Part shown: positions 13,131 through 22,995 of the stretch, in pieces
How positions within the stretch are numbered: position 1 is the stretch's first letter
Layout: every line of letters begins with the position of its first letter
NCBI GenBank assembly: GCA_036362985.1
Contig: JAYGXS010000004.1
Coordinates: 31,742,603 to 31,806,602, forward strand
Reading direction: 5' to 3'
Length of the DNA: 64,000 nt
Origin: Ligula intestinalis
Taxonomy: Eukaryota; Platyhelminthes; Cestoda; Diphyllobothriidea; Diphyllobothriidae
Notes under the pieces: generated by a model
What the model saw: the letters and a program-made list of their open reading frames with translations, nothing else
Database searches by the model: none
Told to the model about the DNA's origin: nothing
Program-made: the position numbers and the translations under genes

Positions 13131-13420
13131 GTTGTGTTGTAGCATGTGTATATTAAGTCTGTGTTTGAATGTGTTCACACATTGGGACATAACAATCGCC
13201 TCGGAAGGGTTATTCCACGGGTCCACGACCCGATTAGATCAAAAAATCTTCCTTAAATCCAATCGTCCTTGGGGCACATACAGGACGATTGGATGTTACA
13301 AAGAAGTTTTTCACTAATCGGGTTGTGGACCCGTGGACTAACCTTCCCGAGGCGATTTTTATGTCCCAATCTGTGGAGACATTCAAACACCGACTTGATA
13401 TGTACATGCTACAACACAAC
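13131..13420. repeat. nested palindrome: two LINE C-termini head to head
   Basis: The segment starts gttgtgttgtagcatgt and ends acatgctacaacacaac. The axis is a perfect 13-base hairpin, ATCCAATCGTCCT (13257-13269) facing its complement (13282-13294) across a 12-base loop. On the plus strand the right half encodes TNRVVDPWTNLPE and ETFKHRLDMYM. On the minus strand the left half encodes SNRVVDPWNNPSE and NTFKHRLNIHM. Both are the family's terminal R-V-V-x-x-W-N-x-L-P / F-K-x-R-L-D motif. The halves differ at many positions, so they are old or came from different copies. Confidence 0.85.
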
Positions 13421-14282
13421 CCTAATGGAAATGTTACGGAACCAAAGTTTAACTTGGTTCCAGTTGAACCACAGGTCCCATTTTGGTCCCACTGCGCCAT
13501 GATTGCGTACATGGGTGGTATTCCTTGCACTGGCCCGGGTAGTCTACAAGCTGTCATCAAAATCGATGGTCGAACACCCACACACAAGCTCTTAAGTCCA
13601 CCTGAGAAAAACCCTTCGCGCACGCACGCCTCCTGCATTTGCTACCTTCCCCCTTTCCAAATGCATCGCCAGGATCGATGCCTTGCTCAGGCACTTTTGC
13701 CCGCGTATGCCTAGGGTGAAAAACCCGTGTTAAGGGTGCAGCGTTCAAACATGAGGGGGTTTGGTTGGTTAAGGCGTAGGGGCGGCTAAATGCATCAAGT
13801 GCAGTCTGAGCAGACTCGGTTAAGTATACGCCGGCAAAAGTTGCCTGAGCAAGGCATCGATCCAGGCACCGCATTTGGAGAGAGGGTAGGTAGCAAATGC
13901 AGGAGGCGTGCGTGCGCGAAGGGTTTTTCTCAGGTGGACGTAGGAGCTTGTGTGTGGGTTTTCGACCATCGATTTTGATGACAGCTTGTAGACTACCCGG
14001 GCCAGTGCAAGGAATACCACCCATATACGCAATCATGGCGCAGTGGGACCTGTGGTTCAACTGGAACAACTTTAACCTTTGGTTCCGGAACATTGCCATA
14101 AGGGAATGTGAACTATGTGACAAATTAAACTTGAAAAACCACTGCACAATGTGAAGCTCTATATTTTATTGACTGAAAACTTCTTAACATTGTTTATAAT
14201 TCTTGAGCTTTTGATGTGACAAATAGGGAATTCAAAGGCGCAAGTATATTTTCCCCTAAATTATACTGACTAACTGACTTGG

Positions 14283-14395
14283 TGGTAGAAGAAGTTTGCC
14301 CGCACCTCTAGTTTGACATAGTGTTTTGTTATTTTGTACCGATAACCTCGGAGAGGTGTCGTATGTGCGAATTCAAAGAAGTCAGCCATCTGAAG
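14283..14395 (-). pseudogene. LINE polyprotein C-terminal fragment, right arm
   Basis: This is the minus-strand counterpart of the 12.84 kb fragment, reading ADFFEFAHTT, LRGYRYKITK and VKLEVRANFF. Few residues differ from the left arm. In this arm the NRVVDPW continuation is missing, because the inner palindrome is absent here. Confidence 0.7.
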
Positions 14396-14580
14396 AGGAC
14401 AATTAGTAACGACAAGTGGAGAAAGTGGTAAATAGCGTGAGCTGATAGAGAGTGTAGTTATGATATCGCTAAATTTTGCTAGTATGAGCGAGGAGATTAG
14501 TAACCGTAACTTGCCAATAAGCATAAGAATTACATTCTTCATCCCTAGTAGCAAAATAACGGCGACTTCAGCGGATTTTG

Positions 14581-14780
14581 GAGCGCGGTAGAGCGATTTC
14601 TCGCTGCAGTGCCTCTGCGGCATCTGATTGGCTAATGTTGTTACGCCTGAGTGCGTAATCATTGGTTGCCGTAAGTTACGCGTCCTATTGCTTGCGCGCG
14701 TAAATTCTCACTCTCACGTGCGTGTGACGGTAAACGGCTGCCTACAACGCTCTGCTCTGCTCTGCTATTGACTGCATAAT
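14581..14780 (+). promoter_or_regulatory. CpG-rich, CCAAT-box promoter-like segment
   Basis: Two reverse CCAAT boxes (ATTGG) lie at 14627-14631 and 14661-14665 in a segment much richer in CG dinucleotides than its surroundings (gtaagttacgcgt, ttgcgcgcgtaaa). A TTACGC/GCGTAA inverted pair sits between them, and tctgc repeats follow at about 14749-14766. It starts right after the end of the palindrome and ends about 60 bases before the ATG at 14841. Promoter function is inferred from composition and position only. Confidence 0.45.
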
Positions 14781-14840
14781 CTGTTAATATACCTAATCTA
14801 CCTTTTTTATTGAAGATAACTTTTATTATTATCGTGTAAT

Positions 14841-15110
14841 ATGTTTAGAAGTGAAAGCAAGAGGGCTTTAATGCGCCATGCGAAGAAGGATATAGAAGAA
14901 ATGTGCCGAGAAATAGATGAGGAGGTTGATCGCATCTATCCCAACAATAAACGTTATGCAATTGATGATAATGACGGGGAGGGTTCTTCGAACAGATCGC
15001 TGTGCTTATCAGTGTCTGATAGTGAAACTGTTCCTGCTAGCCTCTCGCAGGAGGACGATCCGTCTGATCTTGTCAGTCTGTCTGGAGGAGGCATTACGCA
15101 GGCGCTTTAA
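14841..15110 (+). CDS. hypothetical acidic protein, 89 codons
   Basis: I do not recognise this protein. The 89-residue frame starts with a basic/acidic amphipathic stretch (RHAKKDIEEMCREIDEEVDR), likely helical, followed by a long acidic, serine-rich segment (DDNDGEGSSN, SVSDSE, SQEDDPSD). No signal peptide or membrane segment is seen. Near 15,080 the coding character seems to move one frame over, where a strongly basic stretch (ALRRRFKRSLNAYRKRRA) continues to about 15,170, so a small indel or an unrecognised intron may separate two halves. The CCAAT-bearing CpG-rich block directly upstream supports a transcribed gene. It could also be the first ORF of a DNA transposon; nothing in the sequence decides this. 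Confidence 0.45.
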   Translation: MFRSESKRALMRHAKKDIEEMCREIDEEVDRIYPNNKRYAIDDNDGEGSSNRSLCLSVSDSETVPASLSQEDDPSDLVSLSGGGITQAL

Positions 15111-15428
15111 GCGGTCGTTGAATGCGTACAGAAAACGGCGAGCAAGGGATGAGCCGCCAAATGATGATGACCAAGGTTCGAGGTATTACTTATGTCATTT
15201 CATTTTCTCATATAGACCCTACGCCCGGACCCTCCAGATAAGTATGATAAATGGATACACCACCACACGTTTTTTTAAAGATTTCTGTCATACTATTTTT
15301 CTAATAAACATTTCTAATAATAAATCAATCAGCTTTGAATTCATATCGTTATCGGGGGTTTGCTCGTATAAAGCTAAAAAGTACCTATATTTGGTCGTCC
15401 TCAGTCGCGAATTTTCGCCACAGAATCT

Positions 15429-15523
15429 GCCGCGACTTGTCGAACCGGATTCCGGCGCGACATAGGTGACAAATTCGCGCATAAATCCGGCCTAACAATG
15501 CGCGACATGTCGCACCGGATTCC
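15429..15523. repeat. paired GCGACATGTCGC-type direct repeats
   Basis: A unit of the form CGCGACwTGTCGmACCGGATTCC occurs at 15431-15453 and again at 15501-15523. The second copy contains the perfect 12-base palindrome GCGACATGTCGC (15502-15513). A third partial unit (gcgcgacataggtgac) sits between them. The cluster is CG-rich in an AT-rich background. It might be a protein-binding site or the terminal region of a transposon. Confidence 0.6.
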
Positions 15524-15553
15524 ATGGTTGATTCCGGTGGGAAATGTTACTAG

Positions 15554-15682
15554 GGGTGCAGCTCGGATGCTGCATTAAAATATAAAGTAGCCGCAGTCGT
15601 TGACGACTACAATGAACTTACTTCCTCAGTTGTTCTTGCTGAAAGAGTTGACGTGATTAAAAGGAGACTCGATCTTACTTAA
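15554..15682 (+). CDS. possible short terminal exon, unassigned
   Basis: After a TTACTAG that could act as a 3' splice site, 42 codons run to TAA with natural-looking composition: a hydrophobic/charged alternation (KYKVAAVVDDYNEL, VVLAERVDVIKRRLDL) suggesting one or two helices. It lies on the same strand as the 14,841 frame and could be its downstream exon, but I cannot show a matching donor. I do not recognise the family. The polypyrimidine tract is poor, so this is only a candidate. Confidence 0.25.
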   Translation, partial: GCSSDAALKYKVAAVVDDYNELTSSVVLAERVDVIKRRLDLT

Positions 15683-18600
15683 CTCACTGGTCATACATAT
15701 GGTAGGCACACAAATGATCTGACAGCATCTATCTGTAAACAGGATTTTTAAAGGCTCTGCCTATCTCCCTTTTATATACTGAATTATCTGGTTTCAAAAA
15801 TATGTTATTCTGAGCCTTGTAGAATGTTTTTCGGTCCTATAGAATTATTTATTTTATCATTTTAATTTCCTCGCGACAGCCAGAACAGAGACCTCTTCAG
15901 TCGATCACACAAACAATACTAATCCGATCAAGCCTCATTTCTAGCGCATAGTGTTATATTTTGTCGTTCTTCATTTACTACCTAAATTAACTTCTTAACA
16001 TTGCCTTCAGGACATGTTCGAAACCAAAATTTTTTGACAGATATCTCATGCTGCGGCGATGAATTATCTGAGTCGAATTCAAAAAAATGCCTCAAGACGA
16101 GTTGTTCACCAATCAAGGATACCATAGAATCCAAAAGGACCTCATTTTCTCTGAAAAAAAGTTAACATGTATCGATGGATGCAAATAAATAATTTTGGTC
16201 CTATTAATGGCGTGGGTATTTGTGAAGTTTTGGATTTGTGAATAGTCCTGGGAGCAACTTTCCTCTATCCTCAACGTACTGTGATTCGTCGGAAAGGCAA
16301 ACAAGATGAACAGCCCAATATAAAGTGCCTTCTGCGAGCATATAACCACACCCTACATCAGAATGAACCCAGCAATGCCCCATCATGTCCTACTACAAGA
16401 CATATAGGCACTGCATTGTTACTAATATCGACGTTCTTTTGAGTCAGTAAGCTGTGCATGTAGGAAGGCCCCTGGGCGGTATACTGCCGACCGCAAGATA
16501 TAGCCTTGCTTTGGTATCACGAGAAAAGCGTGGTCTCCAACCTCTAGCCTACACACAATAGGGCGATTGAAAAAGGGTCGCACCCGGGGCGCATCGACTG
16601 AACAAAGGAAAATTAAAATATCGTGCAGAAGCGGAGGAGCACACGGCGCGGTAAGACTGCAATTCACCCGCGAAATTTGGCAAGCATAACAAGTGTTCCT
16701 AAAACACACCACTGTGTGCGCTGGCGACCTAAAAGGCGGTGGGACCTCATTTTGAATTCTACTGATATCAATCTTTTAGGATAGGAGTAGCGGTAAATTG
16801 GCAAATTTGTGGGCCTCACTGATCGTTGTATTCAGTAAATAACCCGGTTATTCCATTGTCTTGGTGCTTGCTAGGGTGATGGGCAAGATGGTGCCGATGA
16901 AGGGGCTATCCAGAATATATGACTTTTTTACAGGCACACAGCACCAACATTGCATGTTGAGAGTAGAAACTCTTGCATGTGGTATTGATACTTTTGGCTT
17001 CAGTTCCAGTAGCATTTTAATTGGCAACGGTAGGGAAAGCGAATTTAAATAAAAACCCAAGTAACCGAAACAACGCAGAGGAAAAACGCAGCAGCAGAGG
17101 TGGCATTAAGTCCGCAACAGTAACAGGAGAGGTCTCAGAGGGCGGAGAGGGGGGATTTTGAATCAAACATACACACATAAGCACACAGAGATATCGCACA
17201 AGATGGAGCGAATGCAGTTCTTAGAGCTTTAACCCAACGAATTAACGAGCAGGAAAGAGCAACAAAAGAAGCGAAAAAAGGCAAGAAGGGGGCAGCAAGA
17301 GAAATACAGAACATGAAAAGAAATAATAAGGGAGGAGTGCAATCAAGATAAAAGAAAGGAATCCACACGCACCGGTCAATTGCTAACAGTAACAAATTTA
17401 CGGGGCGGGGAAGGGGTGGCTGTGGGAATGCTAAGGCTTAGACAGTTTGGATTATCTGTTTTAATCTATTAGCAGGGTGATGAATAACAGTTAATTCGAA
17501 GGTTATTTTGGCCGAAATCAGTGGTCTTGTCTTTGGAAAGAAGAATGGACAAGACCAGATAGGTCAGAGGGATGGAGGAACCCTGTCAGGGATCAGTGGT
17601 TCCGTATCTCGAGGGGATGAAAGAATCTCGGGTGAGGTTAGGCGAGACGAGATCAAGGATGGCTGGACAGAAGAAAGTGACTAGAAGACACTCCTTTGCG
17701 ATGTGTGGACGGCGTGCTTCTTTGCCTCTCATGACGAGACTTAGGCGAGACTACACGGAAAGCTCCACATGCGCCTCAGAGATGAGAGGCTAGTCTGAAA
17801 AAGACGTAGAGAAAATGGGGAACGTCCAACATCCATTCAACTGGCTAGGACATAAACAAGCACACCGGGAAGTAAAACACTCATTCTTATCATTACAGGG
17901 ACATTGGGTTTCGAGCCAGCGATCGCGTCTTCTACGTCTGAACTGCTTTCTCGCTTCTATCGGTAATTCACTGATCGCTAAGGAGAATGACCTCCAAGGC
18001 AGAGCAGGGCGAGTAAGTTCCGTTAGTGGTCGGCAAACTTCCGTAAAAGTGTCAAGATAACGGATTTCGGATCGTGAACCGTTCCTCCTAACTTAACCTA
18101 TTCCCACCATTCTCGGAAAAGCTGAGCTTTGTCGCATTTGTCAATGGCGTATAGCACCAGGACTGCACAGGAATCATCGAATGTTTTTTTGTTTTGGTAA
18201 AATTCGTATTTCTGAGGCTTGCAAACGGCTTAAATCCTGTGGTCAGTCCTCCGCACCATCTGCAGTTTAATCACTTGGTTGGACACGCGTAGGCCTACCT
18301 TGTGGAGTGTTCCTGATCTGGCCAACTCTTGTAGAGGGCTTGTTATCCAACAGGGGAAAAACTCTTCCGTCATTCACTTTGAGTGTGCTAAACAGTCCTC
18401 CAAACCTTCCAACACTCTTCAGGCCACCAGTGCACAGCTCCTTTTGAAGGATGCACAAGGTGGTTAATAGTCCATAGCTAACACACTCCCAATGCCGGCA
18501 ATAGGGTTCATTCTGGCTTTTAAACCCAAGCATGGCCTGTTGCATTGCTCGCGGCAAAACTTTTATCCTTCTGTTAGGGGTTTATAGCAACCGATTCTAA

Positions 18601-18934
18601 ATGCAAATGCCACACTTGAAGTCAAACGTTGATCCTTTGTCCGTCACCTGTAAACGATACAACGGTAAGGATCACGTATGTAGGCCTGCATCCTAATTGC
18701 TGTATATTTGGCTAACTATGGTATTAAGGTAGGCATTTACTGTTGCTGTCGCCTCCTGGTTGCTCAATGTTAGTCCTAATCTTCTGAGGTCGAGACTAGC
18801 AGCATTGCAAAGTAGCCTATGGTGGAGACAGTTAGAGAGGACATTTGCGTGCTGTTTTGCGCTTGTTTTAGGGCTGCTGTTTAGGGGGATTTCGTTCAAT
18901 CAGGATTAACACAAATGGTAGGCTTAAGTACAAC
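15683..18934. other. no gene recognised
   Basis: No exon, RNA gene or transposon protein is convincing. The minus-strand frame 16422-16712 is open for 96 codons but carries no motif I know. Purine-rich sequence at 17,070-17,340 makes Leu/Phe-rich open frames on the minus strand that are composition artefacts. The missing 3' exons of the WNK-like gene, including a coiled-coil exon if it follows other WNK proteins, could lie here, but I did not find them. Confidence 0.5.
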
Positions 18935-19030
18935 AGGGTGAGTTAAGGTTAGGATTAGCGGTAGGGGCAATTTTAAGGTAAGAGTTGGTTGAAGTTTAAG
19001 CATTAGATATAGTTTTAGGGTTAAAGGTTC
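18935..19030 (+). repeat. degenerate TTAGGG-like simple sequence
   Basis: A G-rich strand with repeated approximations to the animal telomere hexamer: gttaaggttaggattag, ggtaggggc, ttttagggttaaagg. A similar tract (cttagggtttggggctag ... cagggttaggcttatagtttggg) lies at about 20,392-20,510, on the other side of the Penelope-like element. Both are too degenerate to call telomeric arrays. Confidence 0.4.
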
Positions 19031-19391
19031 CCTAACCACCGGTTATCAATTGCATAATTGGATCATTCAATAATAAAACGATTAAAACAATTAACCATTA
19101 ACCATTTAATCAACAACAATTATATATAATCAAGCAATATGAAGAAAAGTCGCCAATTGATTACAGTTCCGCAAAATTAACTGCTCAACAGTCGCTAGCG
19201 TTCCCCTGACCATTCAGCTTTCCGTTAGTTTACCAGTTTCCGCGATATGCCGTTTTTTAAATCGCGTGCGGTTTGTAATCCAAAATAACTTACTTCAACA
19301 AATTTCTACACATGTACGGCAATCCTATTTTTGCCGCTATATTTTCCTAGCAATTAATTTTTTCACAATCCATTGAAAACCCGAAGGAATT

Positions 19392-20385
19392 ATGAGTAGG
19401 ATTATGGAGAGCAGCAAACTTTGTCCCATTATAAAAAACCTTCCATCCTATGCTCGCTATGTGGATGATATATTTATAATAGCAGAGGGAAGACTTGAGC
19501 CTGACACATTCTTAGATAAAGTGAATCAGGTGCACTCAGCGTTTATCTTCACTTTGGAAAAAGAGGACAGACAGTGTCTCTCCTTTCTGGACGTCCTTCT
19601 TAGTAGAAGGTCGGATGGGTCAATAATTAGAAGTCTATTTCGTAAGAAAATCTGAACAGGGCAATACACTAATTTCTACAGTTTTGTGCCACTAAGTCAG
19701 AAACGAGGCCTAGTCCGCTGCCTCACGAACCGAGCTAGGAGAATATGTTCTCCAGAGACACTGGAGGACGAACTCGCATTGCTTCAAAATACCTTACAAG
19801 AAAATGGGTTCCCCGATAAGTTCATCGATAAGTTTATAAAGGAACGTCCACCAAGACCGGAGGTACCGACGGCTGAGAAGAAAACCTTATTTCTTACATT
19901 ACCTTTTCAAGGTGATCCAGCAAGCAAACTTCTACAGCTTCGTCTGAACGCTTAAATCGCGTGTACGTATCCAGCATCTAAGTTGAGATTATCGTTCTCA
20001 AGCACTCCACTTCTTCGCCTTGAAGGTAAGGATAGACTGTCGTTCCAGACCAAATCAATGTGTATTTACAACTTAACGTGCTCTTGTGGGGCAGGTTACA
20101 TTGGTCGAACGGTAAGGCGTCTATCCAAGCGCATGCGAGAGCACCACCCTGCGTGGCTAAACAGAGGTGAAACAAAGTCGATATCAAGCACAATTCTAGC
20201 GCACTTGGTAGACAGCGGTCATCGGGTAGATGTCAGCCAAGCATTTAGAGTCGTCTATAAGGTGCCGGCTAAACACTCGAAGTTTCTGCGTCAGCGGATA
20301 CTTGCGACGGCAGAAGCAGTCGCCATACGCCTGATGATGAATTAATCGAAAACGTTCGTTCACCTAACTTGACTTTCATAAGGAT
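19392..20385 (+). mobile_element. Penelope-like element, 3' half (RT end plus GIY-YIG endonuclease)
   Basis: Three consecutive plus-strand frames together cover the end of a Penelope-type reverse transcriptase and its C-terminal endonuclease. The first (19392-19655) contains YARYVDDIFII, the catalytic YxDD box, then a FLDVLLSR block typical of the RT thumb. The second (19686-19955) is the linker. The third (19983-20345) carries CIYNLTCSCGAGYIGRT and RLSKRMREHH, i.e. the GIY-YIG nuclease core with its Cys pair, YIG and catalytic Arg. Two in-frame stops (about 19653 and 19953) inactivate it. The 3' flank CTGATGATG..CGAAAACGTTCGTT (20331-20355) recurs twice near 45.2-46.4 kb and is the element's terminal sequence. 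Confidence 0.88.
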
Positions 20386-20510
20386 AAGTATTGGGGTTCG
20401 CAGTAACTGTGAACTTAGGGTTTGGGGCTAGAGTTAGTGGTGGAACACGGGAATATTCCCTATCCGGGAATTATGAACAGGGTTAGGCTTATAGTTTGGG
20501 CAGGGCATTC

Positions 20511-20891
20511 TTACTCCCGTATTTTGTTTAGGTGTTCATACAAGCAAGTCTCATCCAAAAATTGATGCATTTCCTCGGCGAATGCAATTATTATCGAAAG
20601 ACGGGCTCTACAAATGCAGTGCGTATTCAGTACTGAATCCAAATTACAATGTGCTGCAGTGGACAACTGAGATATGACTTTTTCAATATTCAAATATGCA
20701 TGGAGTGACTGAGGGCACCAACACGTGAAACACTGGTAAGAAGACTCACGCTGAGGGCCCGGAGATTCCGATCGAATAGAAGCGGAAGGGGTGCAGGGAG
20801 GTGGAGGACAGCGTGCCGGAGAGTCAGTCTCAAGTTGCGAAGAGTTAACAATCAAAACGGCGGGACTACTGGCTTCCGTGACAACAGAGAC
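20511..20891 (-). CDS. WNK: WNK-like gene, exon starting VSVVTEASS
   Basis: The 3' splice site is a classic tract (GCCTTTTTCAG) before GTC at 20891, phase 0, following the exon that ends SKFT. Joining them creates KFTVSVV, an RFxV-like docking motif. The body is Ser/Pro rich (CPPPPCTPSAS, SESPGPQ). Two endings are possible. A strong donor (CAGC/GTGAGT) would end the exon at 20750, phase 1. Alternatively the frame stays open to a TAA at 20511, adding about 80 residues that end EEMHQFLDE and EHLNKIRE, and would be the terminal exon. In other WNK proteins a coiled coil follows; I did not find it, so the gene's 3' end is unresolved. Confidence 0.6.
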   Translation of the reverse strand, partial: VSVVTEASSPAVLIVNSSQLETDSPARCPPPPCTPSASIRSESPGPQRESSYQCFTCWCPQSLHAYLNIEKVISQLSTAAHCNLDSVLNTHCICRARLSIIIAFAEEMHQFLDETCLYEHLNKIRE

Positions 20892-21199
20892 CTGAAAAAG
20901 GCAAAAGGAAGAGCACTGGAGAGTACACAATCGAACCGAGATACTGCTGGAAACACACGTAAGCACCGGTAGTGTTAGTAAGGCCTAGCTGAGGTCACTA
21001 GGAGTGAAAAGACAGAACTAGGTACGTAACTCAGAGGATCAACAGGAACGGTGATCTGCCGTTAAGAGTTAACCGAAAATTTTGAGGTCACCCAACTTCA
21101 GATGGCCAGAGGGAGCAGTAAGAAGACGGAAAATAATGTAAGTCTCTGTTAACGACGCACATCCAAAGCTTGCAGTGACATTATGAGGCAATAGGGATA

Positions 21200-21450
21200 C
21201 GGATACAGTAAGTTGGTGCCTGGTAAAAGTTCTAGTGGATTCTACATGATTGCTTACGAAATCCTGCCTGGGCAGTTTACTGTATTTCTATTGGTGGATA
21301 CCATACGTGCAGTAGGCCGTGCGGGTAAATCGGACCAAGTGTGATTAAATTCATGACTCTCGGCGTGCCTTCGTACCTCAATTGGTAGTGTTTACTGTAT
21401 TAAGGCTGGTATGGGTTCGAATCCCACCGAGGCCATGGCTTTTTCACAAG
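21200..21450 (+). repeat. tRNA-derived SINE copy
   Basis: A tRNA-like head at 21367-21440 has an A-box-like tacctcaattggtag and a B-box tgggttcgaatccc (family consensus GGTTCGANTCC), followed by ggccatggctttttcacaa. Acceptor-stem pairing is imperfect, so this is not a working tRNA gene. A related copy on the minus strand at 28,477-28,526 shares ctgtattaaggc and the cgaggttttcacaa tail. The preceding tctagtggattctac segment (about 21,230) is also repeated at 28,622. Confidence 0.6.
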
Positions 21451-22412
21451 TGTCCAGTGGTCAATAAAAACTTTCTAATATACACTTAAGGCCTAGGACA
21501 GCAGTCCCCGGACTCCACACACGTGTCCGAAGCAAAACACTTGGCGTGAGGCAAACCATAGTCTCGCCAAAGTGACCATCGGCAATTATAAAAGGAAGGT
21601 TACTACGAATACTGGCTGCTGGCATGAAGAAAACTATAGTTACAGAAATTTTGGCAATAAAAGACAAAAGGAGAGAACGCGCGATGAGCAGTGAACTAGA
21701 GGGACTTTTATTTCAACTTGAAGGAGAGGATAAAAAATTGAGCGTTTGCGGGGAATAGAGGGTCGGCGTGACCACTTTTCAAGAGGCCTACACTCTAATG
21801 GTCCCAATTCTACGAAGAGGGGGAAGGGAGGGAGGGAGAGGGAGGGAGTACCAAGAGGAAAATAAGAGAACAGTAGGCGGAAGACCTGCATGAAAACGGG
21901 GAATGCCAACGCACAGAAATCGCGGTGTTCATAAGAGATCCCAGGGCAGGCGAAGACGTGGATAGACAAGAAGTAAGCAAGTGGTTGCGATTTTACATGT
22001 AAAGCAGAGGTAGGAATACCAAACCGAACAACAAGAAGGATAATGAATGTGGTGCTGCCAGCAAAGACAAGGAAGACTTAAATGGCCATTTCTGGCTTAT
22101 AAGCCATCGTTAGTCAGCCATACCTAGCCTCAAGTGGTCGGCGAGTGTGCATCAACGGGTGACAGTTACATAAGGCAGTAATGACCTAGCAGCCGTGACC
22201 ATTAAGGTAAAGAGAAGTGCGGAAATTACTCAATTTTCAATCACATTTTCGGAGTTCTAAGAGGCTGTATCTAACTGAATTGTATGTTGTTTGCTGAACT
22301 GCGTCTGAAATCATGAAAAGATAAATTCTGTAGATTTTATTCGGAATACTGCTTTTCGTCCACTATGTTTGTACTGTAAAGAGCACTTGTAACTGTCAAG
22401 AGAAATGAATAT

Positions 22413-22672
22413 GCGAGTCCCAGGAAGAAGTTCAGAAAAACAAGATGCGATCACTGGCAAAAGAGTTTTATTTTCCTGACGGTTCGGATTCCCCCCAGGA
22501 ATCCTTAATCATAGTTAATGGTAAGATAGTGGGAGCAATGCGTAGATAGGGGTGAAACATGCACAGAGTACATGGTATTTATAGTTCGTAGCCGTCATCC
22601 GCGGGCGTACTATAATTATCCACCCCTGTAGCCACCGCTTGGGTCTACATTGGTGCGGTGATGGCTTGACAC
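22413..22672 (+). repeat. dispersed repeat family D, copy 1 (ends in hairpin/GACGTTTCG-type motif)
   Basis: About 250 bases matching 54,121-54,366 in the same orientation. Shared blocks include tttattttcctgacg, the hairpin GGATTC..GAATCC, ttaatcata, gggtgaaacatg, the actataattatccac block and gatggcttgacac. The first part (gcgagtcccaggaag, then cgatcactgg) also matches the start of the fold-back repeat at 38.36 kb, so these belong to one superfamily of non-coding elements. It lies in an intron of the WNK-like gene. Confidence 0.75.
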
Positions 22673-22875
22673 TTCGCATTTGATTCATTGACTGCCGCGA
22701 TCTGTGTTGGATAAGGGCCTGTTAATTGCGCGAAAATAATGCTTGCTGTCGTCAGAGGTGTTGCTGGGCCGTCTCCTTCCCGGATGACTGATACTGTTGC
22801 TTAGGCAATGTCCCCCCGGTGCTGGTAGGGTAATGAATGCAGTGCAACAAAGAAGTGAGCATGGAGGTGACTTAC

Positions 22876-22995
22876 CGTGAACTTCGAAGCTATCTTCGCA
22901 GGCGTGGCAGATGGTGCAGTAGAAGACGGCTCGGTGGGGGCTGCCGGCTGTGTACGAACAGGTTCCGTGGGTGCACCACTCTCAACCGACACAAC
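22876..22995 (-). CDS. WNK: WNK-like gene, 40-codon exon ending SKFT
   Basis: The 3' splice site is CACTGTAG before GTT at 22995; the donor is ACG/GTAAGT after 22876. It is 120 bases, phase 0 at both ends, so it can be skipped without changing frame. It encodes VVSVESGAPTEP, a Pro/Thr/Ala-rich middle and AKIASKFT. Joined to the upstream exon (ending KKFT) it completes KFTVV; joined to the downstream exon (starting VSVV) it completes KFTVS. Both resemble the R-F-x-V motifs by which WNK kinases bind the CCT domains of SPAK/OSR1. That Lys can replace Arg here is an assumption. Confidence 0.75.

Larger units (their letters stand above)
12712..14545. repeat. large near-palindromic inverted repeat of LINE 3' ends
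   Basis: Sequence on the left reappears reversed on the right over almost the whole interval. Landmark pairs are 12,714 (atgaagaatg) with 14,541; 12,845-12,955 with 14,283-14,395; 13,085-13,130 with 14,108-14,155; 13,440-13,660 with 13,875-14,095. The centre is near 13,765 and identity in the inner part is very high, including a shared ggcccgggta block. The left arm carries about 290 extra bases (13131-13420) that are absent from the right arm and are themselves a palindrome. Both arms encode the C-terminal tail of the same LINE reverse transcriptase, pointing toward each other. Confidence 0.85.

Noticed and set aside
13557..14147. 196-codon minus-strand open frame
   Set aside because: It crosses the palindrome axis and reads the LINE 3' end repeats in a non-native frame; the same peptide pieces appear on both strands as an effect of the inverted repeat.
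17017..17395. Leu/Phe-rich minus-strand frames that look like membrane proteins
   Set aside because: Produced by a purine-rich tract on the plus strand; no start context or ordered hydrophobic periodicity.
21367..21440. Functional tRNA gene
   Set aside because: A and B boxes are present, but the acceptor and anticodon stems do not pair; related truncated copies show it is a SINE head.
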